From the NCBI RefSeq assembly GCF_904849725.1, contig NC_058521.1, positions 561,058,176 to 561,122,175 on the forward strand: a stretch of DNA of 64,000 nt, read 5' to 3'. This document shows, piece after piece, positions 55,439 to 64,000 of the stretch. The position numbers were made by a program, and so were the translations under genes. The notes beneath the pieces were generated by a model. That model was not told the DNA's origin. It did not search any database and saw nothing but the letters and a program-made list of their open reading frames with translations. The stretch's first letter is position 1, and the number at the start of each line of letters is the position of its first letter. The DNA comes from Hordeum vulgare subsp. vulgare. Its lineage: Eukaryota; Streptophyta; Magnoliopsida; Poales; Poaceae.

Positions 55439-55443
55439 CGATG
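55439..55443. repeat. Presumed target site duplication of element 3 (CGATG)
   Basis: The five bases before the TG of the element 3 LTR. The partner copy is beyond the window, so this is unconfirmed. Confidence 0.5.
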
Positions 55444-55977
55444 TGATGGGATATAGTCACCAGGATAGGGTCATAGGCCTGCCCTATAGGTCCTACCCAA
55501 GGACTACCCTTCGTAGAGGACGAGGCCCTTGGATAGTTCCGACTGAACTAAGGACTCCCCCATCATCCAGTCGGTGACGAGCACTCGGAGCATATTTAAC
55601 GTTATCGACTGGATTCCCCTCTGTACATCGTAACCTCCCAGGAGGGCAACGGTCATACATTTTCATACACCATTATTAACATTTAAGGCTTACGTTACCC
55701 GTAACGTAGTCATTTATTCGCCACTATTCCACCCCTGTCCACCGGACCATTATGAAGGGCAGCGCACTCTATATAAGCCGCCCTTCCCCACTGGTGCGGG
55801 GGTTGGCTTTTACTGTAATCCTATATTCCACTCGACACTAAGCTCCCAAGAGCACTGAGACGTAGGGCTTTTACCTCCACAGTAGAGGGGCCTGAACTCA
55901 TACATCCTCGTCGTAGCTAAGGCTCTGCCCATCCTTTCGTACCCTACACTTCTACTGTCAGACTTATACCCATGACA
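55444..55977 (+). repeat. Element 3 5' LTR
   Basis: Begins TGATGGGATATAG and ends CCCATGACA; 534 bp, the same length as both LTRs of element 2. TATA box at 55770-55777 (CTCTATATAAGCC). Contains CACTCGG near 55584 and CAGTCGG near 55570. Confidence 0.93.
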
Positions 55978-55979
55978 GT

Positions 55980-55997
55980 TGGCGCCCACCGTGGGGC
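55980..55997 (+). promoter_or_regulatory. Primer binding site of element 3 (tRNA-Lys type)
   Basis: TGGCGCCCACCGTGGGGC, two bases inside the LTR. It resembles the complement of a tRNA-Lys 3' end with one mismatch (ACC for AAC). Confidence 0.65.
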
Positions 55998-56044
55998 AGG
56001 CGTCTAAGCGACTTCCGGCGAGTTTGCGATTTTATCTTTTCATC

Positions 56045-58720
56045 ATGTCGTCCGGCGGAGATCTGTGCATGGGTCACGAGATCCTCTTTGGCGCACTCTC
56101 CTTCATCGTCGATGATTCAGCATGGCTTCGGGATGTTCCCCTCGATGTCGAGGCGCTCCCCAGTCGCGGGGCTACGCACTTCCGTACCGGTTCCGGCGGC
56201 ATCCTTCTTCTCCAACCATCGGCCCAGGTGTCGATCCTCGCCCCCGTCACGCGTCGCAACAAGCGATCCCGTCGCCCCCGGCTCCAGCGTTGGGTGCGAC
56301 ACGCCCAGGCGCGACAGAGCGTGTCCTCTCGAGTGGCGGTGCTCGAATCGGTTGTGGTCGCGCCACCATCCCAGTGTTTGGACTCAGTTCCGACTGAGCT
56401 ACCTTCCGAGTACCTGGGTCGCGGGCCTGCAGCCAAAGTTCTCATGGCCGATTCCCATGGAAGTCCCCTCCGGACTGGTCGGAATGAGCACGGGGTCAGA
56501 TAATCATCCGGCGCTCGTCGTCAACGCCGTCGTTCTGTCAGTCGACGCACTTGCCAGAGCGACATCGAGGTGTTCCGCACACCCATCCTCAACCTGGTTG
56601 CGGCTGCCAGGATAGCCGATTCTCTCCAGCCGACTGATTCGGAGGCTGGCAGAGGGATCGAGCAAATCCGTGCCCTGTTGCATACGGCGCAGCAGCAAAA
56701 TTAGGCGGTCTCCCAGTCGCACAACAGGATCCACAACAGTTCTGTTCACACGAACACGCATCGGTCGGTTTTCGGCCCCGACTCTCATTAGCGACGCAGA
56801 GGGGGTAGCCGTTCCAGGAATCCCGAAGATCGTCGCCGTTCACGCACCCCTCCGCGGGGTGGACCTTACGGACCTCGACATCACGATGATCGTCGTTCAG
56901 TCGGTGACGCGCATGATCCAAGGCCCGACGCAAGAGGGTACATCGCCCACAAGAAGGTCGACAGGACTCGAGGCCACCGTGATGGTCACGATAGAGACCG
57001 TCCGAGTGGAAGCAAGACCATCGTCTCGGGCCCCCAGTGCTTCAGTCGGGCCATCCGTTCAGCTGACATCCCTCCCAACTTCCGATTGGCGACGGGAATC
57101 AGCAAGTTCACAGGAGAGTCCAAGCCAGAAACGTGGTTGGACGACTACAGAGTGGCGGTCCAGATCGGTGGCGGAGATGACCACGTCGCCATGAAACATC
57201 TCCCCCTGATGCTCGACGGCTCGGCACGAGCTTGGCTGAACCAGTTGGCTCCGTCAAGCATCTAAAGCTGGGCAGATCTGTCCCGAGTCTTCATCAGGAC
57301 CTTCGAGGGCACGTGCAAACGCCCTGCTAGTCTCGTCGAGCTTCAGCACTGCGTCCAGAAGCAGAACGAGCCCTTGCGCGATTTCATCCAGCGTTGGACG
57401 ACCCTCTACCACACGGTAGAGAACGTCACGGAGCATCAAGCAGTCTGAGCCTTCAAGGCAGGCGTGCGGTATAGAGATCTGTACCTGAAGTTTGGCCGGA
57501 CAGGCGACATTTCCATGAGCAAGATGATGGAGATAGCCGCACGCTATGCAAATGGCAAAGAGGAGGACCGCATACGTAGCGGCAAGCATAAGACAGTCGC
57601 CGATGGAGATGGAAACAGTAGTCGGAAGCAGAAGCACAAGGCTCAATCCACCCCGCAGGCAGAGGCGGCTGCTGTTACAAACGCCAAGTTCAAAGGCAAG
57701 GGGAAAGCTCAGTACACCCCCAAGAAGAAACAGTTCGGGAATTCCATCCTGGATCAGCCATGTCCAATCCACACGAAGATGGACGAAGAAGGCAACGCCA
57801 TATTCCCGAAGCATACCACTCGGCAGTGTCGCCTCCTGATCCAAGGATTCGGTGAAGGTCAGCCGAGTGAAAAGGACACCGAGCAGGACGATGAGGACAA
57901 GAGGGATCCGTTCCCCCAAGTCCATGGAACGCTGATGATTTTTGCTGATGTGGAAAGCAAAAGTCGACTGAAGCTGGTGAACAGGGAGGTTAACATGGCA
58001 ACCCCAACCACCCCCACGTTCCTCAAGTGGTCATAGACTGCGATCACCTTTGATCAGTCGTACCATCCAGCACACGTACCCACCCCAGGGAGGCAAGCGC
58101 TGGTCATCGACCCGGTGGTGGAAGGAGTCCAACTGCGCAAAGTCCTCATGGACGGCGGCAGCGGTTTGAACATCATGTACGCCAACACTCTCAAGGGAAT
58201 GGGCATTCCGATGTCCAAACTTAGCGAGAGCACTATGTAGTTCCACGGAGTCGTCCCAGGACGAAAGGCCAAGTCACTCGGCCAGATCGCGTTGGATGTT
58301 GTCTTCGGCTCTGACAAGAACTTCCGCAAGGAGAAGCTGACATTCGAGGTGGTGGGCTTCCAGAGTGCATACCACGCGATTCTGGGTCGTCCGGCGTATG
58401 CGCGTTTTATGGCCCGTCCATGTTACGTGTATTTGAAGCTGAAGATGCCAGGTCCCAAAGGTGTGATCACGGTTACAGGCAATCGGCAGCGAGCCGAAGA
58501 GTGTTTGCAGCAGGGGTCGAGGATTGCCGATCAGCACATGGCTATTCTCGAGCTGGATGAGTACAAGAAGACCGCCGACCCCGCTGACCTGATGCGTTCA
58601 AAGAAGCCAGCTTCCGAGTCCGCGTTCCAGTCGGCGGGCAACACGAAGAAAGTCAGCATCCACCCGACAGACGACACTGCCGCCCCGACGAACATCTCCA
58701 CCACCCTTGATCCAAAATAG
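56045..58720 (+). pseudogene. gag-protease of element 3 (decayed)
   Basis: ATG 56045 (MSSGGDLCMGHEIL), parallel to element 2. The capsid region includes FRLATGISKFTGESKPETWL, HLPLMLDGSARAWLNQLAPS and MRYRDLYLKFGRTG-like VRYRDLYLKFGRTG. The protease has LMDGGSGLNIMYANTLKGMG near 58150. Stops specific to this copy: near 56503 (with frameshifts to about 56900), TAA near 57262, TGA near 57447, CAG to TAG at about 58034 and 58238. The last stop, TAG at 58718-58720 after TTLDPK, is shared with element 2. Pol follows in the same frame. Confidence 0.9.
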
Positions 58721-61700
58721 GAAGCCGAGCTCATCCAATTCCTCCGTGAGAACTGGGTCATTTTCGCATGGAAGCCCGCTAACATGCTAGGTGTACCCAG
58801 GGAGTTGGCTGAGCACCGACTGCATGTGGGTCCTACTGCTCGGCCCGTCCGAGAACGCGTGCGCCGGTCCGCCGTTCACAAGAGGAAGGTAATCGGAGAG
58901 GAGGTGGCTAAACTTTTGGCAGCCAACTTCATTCGCGAGGTGCACCACTCCGAGTGGCTTGCTAATGTGGTCATGGTGCCCAAGAAGGACAAGTCTCTCC
59001 GTATGTGCATCGATTTCAAGCATCTCAATAAGGTATGTCCGAAAGATCACTTCCCGCTCCCCCGCATATATCAAAGTGTCGATTTGACTACGGGTTGCGA
59101 GCGTTTATCCTTCCTTGATGCCTATTCGGGCTATCATCAGATCCGTCTGTATGGTCCGAATGAGTTAAAAACAGCCTTCATCACCCCATTCGGGTGTTTC
59201 TGCTACATCACTATGCCATTCGGTTTGAAGAATGCAGGAGCAACTTTTATGCGCATGATCCAAAAATGCCTCCTTGACCAGATCGGTCGAAATGTGGAGG
59301 CATATATGGACGATATCGTATTCAAGTCACGCAAAGGTTCCGACCTGCTGACTGACTTGGGAGAAACATTCGCCAACCTACGTAGGTACAATATCAAGCT
59401 CAACCCAGCCAAGTGTTCATTCGGTGTTCCCAGCGGGAAGTTACTCGGTTTCTTCGTTTCCGAACGACGGATCGATGTCAACCCCGAAAAGATCGGGACC
59501 ATCGTTCGAATGGAACGGCCGGTAAGAATACATGATGTTCAAAGGCTCACAGGTTGCCTAGCGGCTTTGAGCAGGTTTACCGCTCGACTCGGCGAGAAGG
59601 CGTTACCTCTGTACCGACTCATGAAGAAATCAGATACCTTCGAGTGGACAGATGAAGCCCAAATTGCATTCGACGACCTCAAAGCCCTGCTTTCCACCCA
59701 GCCGGTTCTTACTGCCCCGCTCAGTAAAGAACCCCTTCTTTTGTACATCGCGGCTACAAATCAAGTCGTCAGCACCGTTCTGACAGTCGAACGCGAAGAA
59801 GAAGGCAAAGCGTACAAGGTTCAGCGGCCAATATATTATGTCTCCGAAGTCCTCACTCCTTCTAAGCAGAGGTATCCCCATTATCAGAAGCTTATTTATG
59901 GGATCTACATGACTGCAAAGAAGGTGGCTCATTACTTCCAAGACCACTCGGTGTCTGTCATATCTGATGCTCCGTTGTCGGAAATTCTCCACAATCGGGA
60001 TGCATCGGGCCGAGTGGCAAAGTGGGCAATGGAGATGCTATACTGCGACATCAAGTTCGAAGCCAAGAAAGCTATAAAGTCTCAAGCTCTGGCTGACTTC
60101 ATAGCAGAATGGGTAGAACAACAGCAACCGACTCACATCTACTCGGCTCATTGGACTATGTTCTTCGATGGGTCCAAGATGTTGAATGGCTCCGGCGCTG
60201 GCATAGTGATCATATCCCCAAAGGGTGATAAACTCAAGTATGCGTTGCAGATACATTTTGATTCCTCCAACAACGAAGCAGAGTACGAAGCTCTCCTTTA
60301 CGGGTTGCGCATGGTCATCACACTCGGCGTCCGTCGCCTGATGATCTATGGCAACTCAGATCTGGTGGTTAATCAAGTAATGAAGGAGTGGGATGTAAGG
60401 AACCCCACCATGACTGCATACTGCAACGCAGTAAGGAAGCTCGAGAAGAAGTTTGAAGGTCTGGAACTTCACCATGTTCCCCGACTGAAAAACCAAGCAG
60501 CAAATGAATTGGCAAAACTTGGATCCACTCGGAGACTAGTCCCGAGTGATGTCTGCCTCGAGCACCTACATCTCCCCTCGGTGAAGGAAGATCCCTTTAC
60601 AGGGGAGCCAGTACAACCAAAGAGCTCGACAGATCTGACTGAAGTCGAGGTCCCCGCTGTGGTTGATTTGATCATGGAGATTCTTGCTGCCATCCCCGAG
60701 TGGACTGTGTCGTTCATTGCGTACATCATGAGGCAAGATTTACCAGAAGACGAAGTCCAAGCTAGGTAGATCGTCCGCAGGTCGAAGTCCTTCACCGTCA
60801 TTGATGGCCAGTTGTACAGGGAAAGTGTTTCGGGCATCCTTCAGCGGTGTATCTCCTCTGAGGAGGGACAGTTAATCTTGGAAGAAATTCACTCGGGAAC
60901 CTGCGGTCATCATGCCTCCTCAAGGGCAATCATCGCCAAAGCATTCAGAGTTGGTTTCTTCTGGTTACAGGCGAATGAAATGGCAAAAGATATGGTCGAC
61001 CGATGCGAAGGCTGTCAGTTCTATTCGAACAAGTCCCATAAGCCAACGTCTGCACTGAAGACAATTCCTCTTGTTTGGCCATTTGCCGTGTGGGGATTAG
61101 ATACAGTCGGACCATTCAGAATAGGCCAAGGAGGTTTCACTCATCCGCTGGTAGCAGTCGACAAGTTTACCAAGTTGAATCGAAGCCAAGCCCATCAAGA
61201 AGCTCGACACCCTTACGGCCATCAAGTTTATCAGAGACATCATCGCCAGATTCAGGGTTCCGCAGAGCATAATTACCGACAATGGCACGAACTTTGACTC
61301 AGACAGATTCAAAGGCTTTTGCAAAGGCCAAGGTATCCGAGTGGATTTTGCATCCGTGCCGCACCCCCAAACAAACGGGCAAGCAGAGTGGGCGAATGGA
61401 CTTATTCTTCAAGGGTTGAAGCCTCGACTCCTGCAAGAAGTTGGACATGCCGCCGGCGCATGGGTCACCGAGCTGCCTTCGGTGCTGTGGGGCCTCCGCA
61501 CAACTCCGAATAGATCTACAAGGCGATCCCCGTTCTTCCTCGTTTGTGGAGCAGAGGCAGTCCTTCCGAGTGATTTGCTTCACAACTCTCCACGAGTCGA
61601 ACTCTTCTCCGAAGCCGAAGCAGAGCAAGCCAGGCAAGACGGAGTGGATCTTCTAGAAGAAGAGCGCGAGATGGCACTGACTCGCTCAACAATTTATCAA

Positions 61701-61934
61701 CAAGATCTGTGGCGATTTCACGCGCGGCACGTCAGGAGTCCCACATTCCAAGCAAGCGACCTGGTGCTCCGAGTGGATCAGCACAGACCACACAAGTTGG
61801 CTCCCGCCTGGGAAGGACCCTTCATCGTCTCTGAGGTGCTGAACAATGGAGCATATCGACTCTACAACCTCGACAGGGAAACGGACGAGCCGCGAGCATG
61901 GAATGGAGATCTCCTGAAGCGCTTCTACACATAA
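58721..61934 (+). pseudogene. pol of element 3: RT, RNase H, archaeal-type RNase H, integrase
   Basis: A long intact stretch to 60769: RT with HHSEWLANVVMVPKKD, DAYSGYHQIRLYG, MPFGLKNAGATFMRMI and YMDD near 59310; RNase H; then archaeal-type RNase H (FFDGSKMLNGSGAG, NNEAEYEALL, IYGNSDLVVNQ, about 60155-60380). In the last motif the expected catalytic Asp is Asn (element 2 has GDSDL). A CAG to TAG change ends the frame at 60767-60769. Integrase continues to 61934 with CEGCQFYSNKSH, GLDTVGPF, DNGTNF and HPQTNGQAEWANG, broken by one or two frameshifts near 61170-61320, and ends DLLKRFYT. Confidence 0.92.
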
Positions 61935-62035
61935 CCGCCGACGGGGGCAATGTAGAGAGCAAGTATCATTGAAGTAATACAAAGAAGATTGATTTCTTCC
62001 CGATTCAAAATTCTTCCGCGTTTGCACACTCCGGT

Positions 62036-62890
62036 CTAAAAAATTCGCTCCGAGTGCGCACTAAAAGTCGCACTCGGGGACTTAGCTACGACCCAGAATC
62101 GCCTAAGTAAAAAAATTCGCTCCGAGTGCGCACTAAAAGTCGCACTCGGGGACTTAGCTGCGACCCAGAATCACCTAAGTAAAAAAACTCGCTCCGAGTG
62201 CGCACTAAAAGTCGCACTCAGGGACTTAGTTGCAACCCAGAATCGCCTAAGTACAAACTCGCTCCGAGTGCGCACTAAAAGTAACACTCGGGGACTTAGC
62301 TGCGACCCAGAATCGCCTAAGTAAAAAACTCGCTCCGAGTGCGCACTAAAAGTCACACTCGGGGACTTAGCTGCGACCCAGAATCGCCTAAGTAAAAACT
62401 CGCTCCGAGTGCGCATTTAAAGTCGCACTCGGGGACTTAGCTGCGACCCAGAATCTCCTAAGTAAAAAAACTCGCTCCGAGTGTGCACTAAAAGTCGCAC
62501 TCGGGGACTTAGCTGCGACCCAGAATCGCCTAAGTACAAACTCGCTTCGAGTGCGCGCTAAAAGTCGCACTCGAAGACTTAGCTGCGACCCAGAATCGCC
62601 TAAGTAAAAAAAACTCGCTCCGAGTGTGCACTAAAAGTCGCACTCGGGGACTTAGCTGCGACCCAGAATCGCCTAAGTACAAACTCGCTCCGAGTGAGCG
62701 CTCAAAGTCGCACTCGGAGACTTAGCTGCGACCCAGAATCGCCTAAGTAAAAAACTCTCTCCGAGTGCACACTAAAAGTCGCACTCGGGGACTTAGCTGC
62801 GACCCAGAGTCGCCTAAGTACAAACTCGCCCCGAGCGCGTGCTAAAAGACATGCTCGGAGACTTAGCTGCAATCTAGAGTCGCCTAAGTA
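62036..62890. repeat. 70-bp tandem repeat, about 12 units (element 3)
   Basis: Reverse-complement counterpart of 20625-21482. Each unit contains CTCGCTCCGAGTGCGCAC, AGTCGCACTCGGGGACTTAG and CTGCGACCCAGAATCGCC. Sixty or so bases of flank separate it from the integrase stop. Confidence 0.93.
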
Positions 62891-63418
62891 AAAAAGCTTC
62901 CTCCGAGTGTGTACTCGAGATACACTCGAAGGCTTAGCAGACCCTCGTTGAGGCTCATGTGGATGTGAAGACAACTGACAACTACATGAGTAACAACTCA
63001 CTCCAAGTGCGCACGAAAAGTCACACTCAGGGACTTAGCGGCGACTCAGAGTCGCCTAAGTAAAAAGCTTCCTCCGAGTGTGTACTCGAGATACACTCGA
63101 AGGCTTAGCAGACCCTCGTTGAGGCTCATGTGGATGTGAAGACAACTGACAACTACATGAGTAACAACTCACTCCGAGTGCGTACGAAAAGTCACACTCA
63201 GGGACTTAGCTGCGACTCAGAGTCGCCTAAGTAAAAAAGCTTCCTCCGAGTGTGTACTCGAGATACACTCGAAGCCTTAGCAGACCCTCATTGAGGCTCA
63301 TGTGGATGTAAAGACAACTGACAACTACATGAGTAACAACTCACTTCGAGTGTACACGAAAAGTCACACTCGGGGACTTAGCTGCAACTCAGAGTCGCCT
63401 AAGTAAAAAAGCTTCCTC
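62891..63418. repeat. 171-bp tandem repeat, three units (element 3)
   Basis: GCTTCCTCCGAGTG recurs at 62896, 63067 and 63239, with a last partial start at 63411, 171-172 bp apart. Counterpart of 20112-20624; copy number (three) and order relative to the 70-bp block are conserved between the two insertions. Confidence 0.93.
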
Positions 63419-63419
63419 A

Positions 63420-63672
63420 TGTTTGCCATTGGCTTCACCAAGAAACGCCAAACAAAAACCACGAGCCAAAATCGTGTCAAAAAAAACTTGGCGAAAGAAG
63501 AGCAAAATAATCGATTCGAATTCAAAGTTGGATCTATGATCAGTCGGCTCGGTGTGAATCAAGCTTATCCACACCGAACCACGAATGTGACGGCCAACAG
63601 CAGTGGCCAAAGTTTGATACAGATACCACTCGGCATACCGAGGTAAATGTGCGTTCACCATCAAGTTTTTTT
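63420..63672 (-). other. Conserved block after the antisense gene (element 3)
   Basis: Matches 19859-20111 of element 2 on the other strand; the same 85-codon frame is open. Its conservation may reflect a 3' untranslated region or a small frame. Confidence 0.5.
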
Positions 63673-64000
63673 TCAAGCGTCACCGGGACTGGCAGGCTCC
63701 ACAAAGGTGTCAAGGTCGATTCCGTCTGCAATGCGAGTAGATGTGTCCAGGAAGGTCTCCATGAAATCTTCGAATCGAAGCTTCTTGGTGTTGGCAACCT
63801 GCAACGTCTTCAGCTTTTCTTTGCAAGCTTCCTTGCAGTGCACTCGGACCAGAGATAGCGCCACGTCCGCACCACAACGAGCGGCAGACTTCTTTCATGC
63901 CTGCACTCTGCTCGGGACGTCCTCCAGCCGAGTCATCAACCCATCTATTTCTTGCCGAGAATCGTCTTCAGGCCACAGCTCCTTGTCGATCCGGCCGATG
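63673..64000 (-). pseudogene. Antisense accessory gene of element 3, last exon (partial)
   Basis: Minus-strand end of the same gene as 15475-19858, with the stop at 63673-63675 after FVEPASPGDA. KLKTLQVANTKKLRFEDFME is readable. A TGG to TGA change near 63890 (in the QAWKKS motif) breaks it. No pol fragment interrupts it here, so the arrangement at 18482-19259 is private to element 2, at least for this part. Confidence 0.8.

Larger units (their letters stand above)
39848..55443 (-). mobile_element. Element C: Athila-lineage Gypsy element with pol and small accessory ORF, truncated at both ends
   Basis: Minus-strand element. Its 3' LTR is 39848-41096 plus 50009-50257 (split by Angela) and lacks about 60 bp at its outer end. 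The internal region is 50258-55443: non-coding, accessory ORF (52215-51799), internal promoter-like cassette, and pol (55366-52497). Beyond 55443 it is interrupted by element 3, so gag and the 5' LTR lie outside the window if present. Its LTR aligns with that of element 1 (about 90% by eye), but the internal sequence next to the LTR differs, so the two look like pol-bearing and pol-less members of one LTR family. Confidence 0.88.
55444..64000 (+). mobile_element. Element 3: Tat-lineage Gypsy element, same family as element 2, right end outside window
   Basis: Plus-strand element with a 534-bp 5' LTR, primer site, gag-PR, pol, 70-bp and 171-bp repeats and the end of the antisense gene, in the same order as element 2 but mirrored. 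It is inserted in pol or protease-linker sequence of element C. The remainder (most of the antisense gene and the 3' LTR, about 5 kb judging from element 2) lies past 64000. It has many element-specific stops, so it is inactive. Confidence 0.94.

Overview
The window looks like heterochromatic, probably subtelomeric, DNA from a Triticeae grass (wheat, Aegilops, rye or barley group). The signs are a 118-bp tandem satellite resembling the pSc119.2 family, a BARE1/WIS/Angela-type Copia element, Athila-lineage Gypsy elements of the Sabrina/WHAM kind, and Tat-lineage Gypsy elements with a second RNase H and an antisense accessory gene. I see no host protein-coding gene, tRNA or rRNA gene. All coding sequence belongs to retrotransposons, and most of it is broken.

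Layout. (1) 1-10328 and 32029-38294 are one satellite array of about 16.6 kb (roughly 140 units), split by an insertion. (2) 10329-32028 is element 1, an Athila-lineage LTR element on the minus strand with target duplication GGGAG; it carries gag-protease but no pol. (3) Nested inside it, 14425-28063 is element 2, a complete but decayed Tat-lineage element on the minus strand with duplication ACAAC. It has gag-PR, pol, two tandem-repeat blocks and an intron-bearing antisense gene. (4) 38295-39793 is a probable solo LTR in the satellite. (5) 39848-55443 is element C, a left-truncated minus-strand Athila-lineage element with the same LTR family as element 1 but with pol and a small accessory ORF. 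(6) 41097-50003 is an Angela/BARE1-type Copia element on the plus strand with duplication TGCCT, nested in the LTR of element C. (7) 55444-64000 is element 3, a second Tat-lineage element of the same family as element 2 but on the plus strand. It is inserted in element C and runs off the window.

Order of events implied by nesting: satellite array first; then element 1, the solo LTR and element C; then element 2 (into 1), Angela (into C) and element 3 (into C). By eye the LTR pairs differ by roughly 3-5% in element 1, 4% in element 2 and 1.5-2% in Angela, which fits this order loosely.

The most interesting signals are in the Tat-lineage family and in element C. The Tat-lineage elements have a strikingly over-represented 7-mer (CCGAGTG/CACTCGG) spread through LTR, gag, pol and antisense gene and packed as inverted pairs into the tandem repeats. 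They also have an antisense gene with its own apparent promoter and introns, and a stop codon between protease and reverse transcriptase shared by two independent copies. Element 2 carries a pol fragment spliced into its antisense gene by apparent template switching. Element C has an LTR-like hairpin plus TATA cassette placed inside the element, just upstream of a small coiled-coil ORF.
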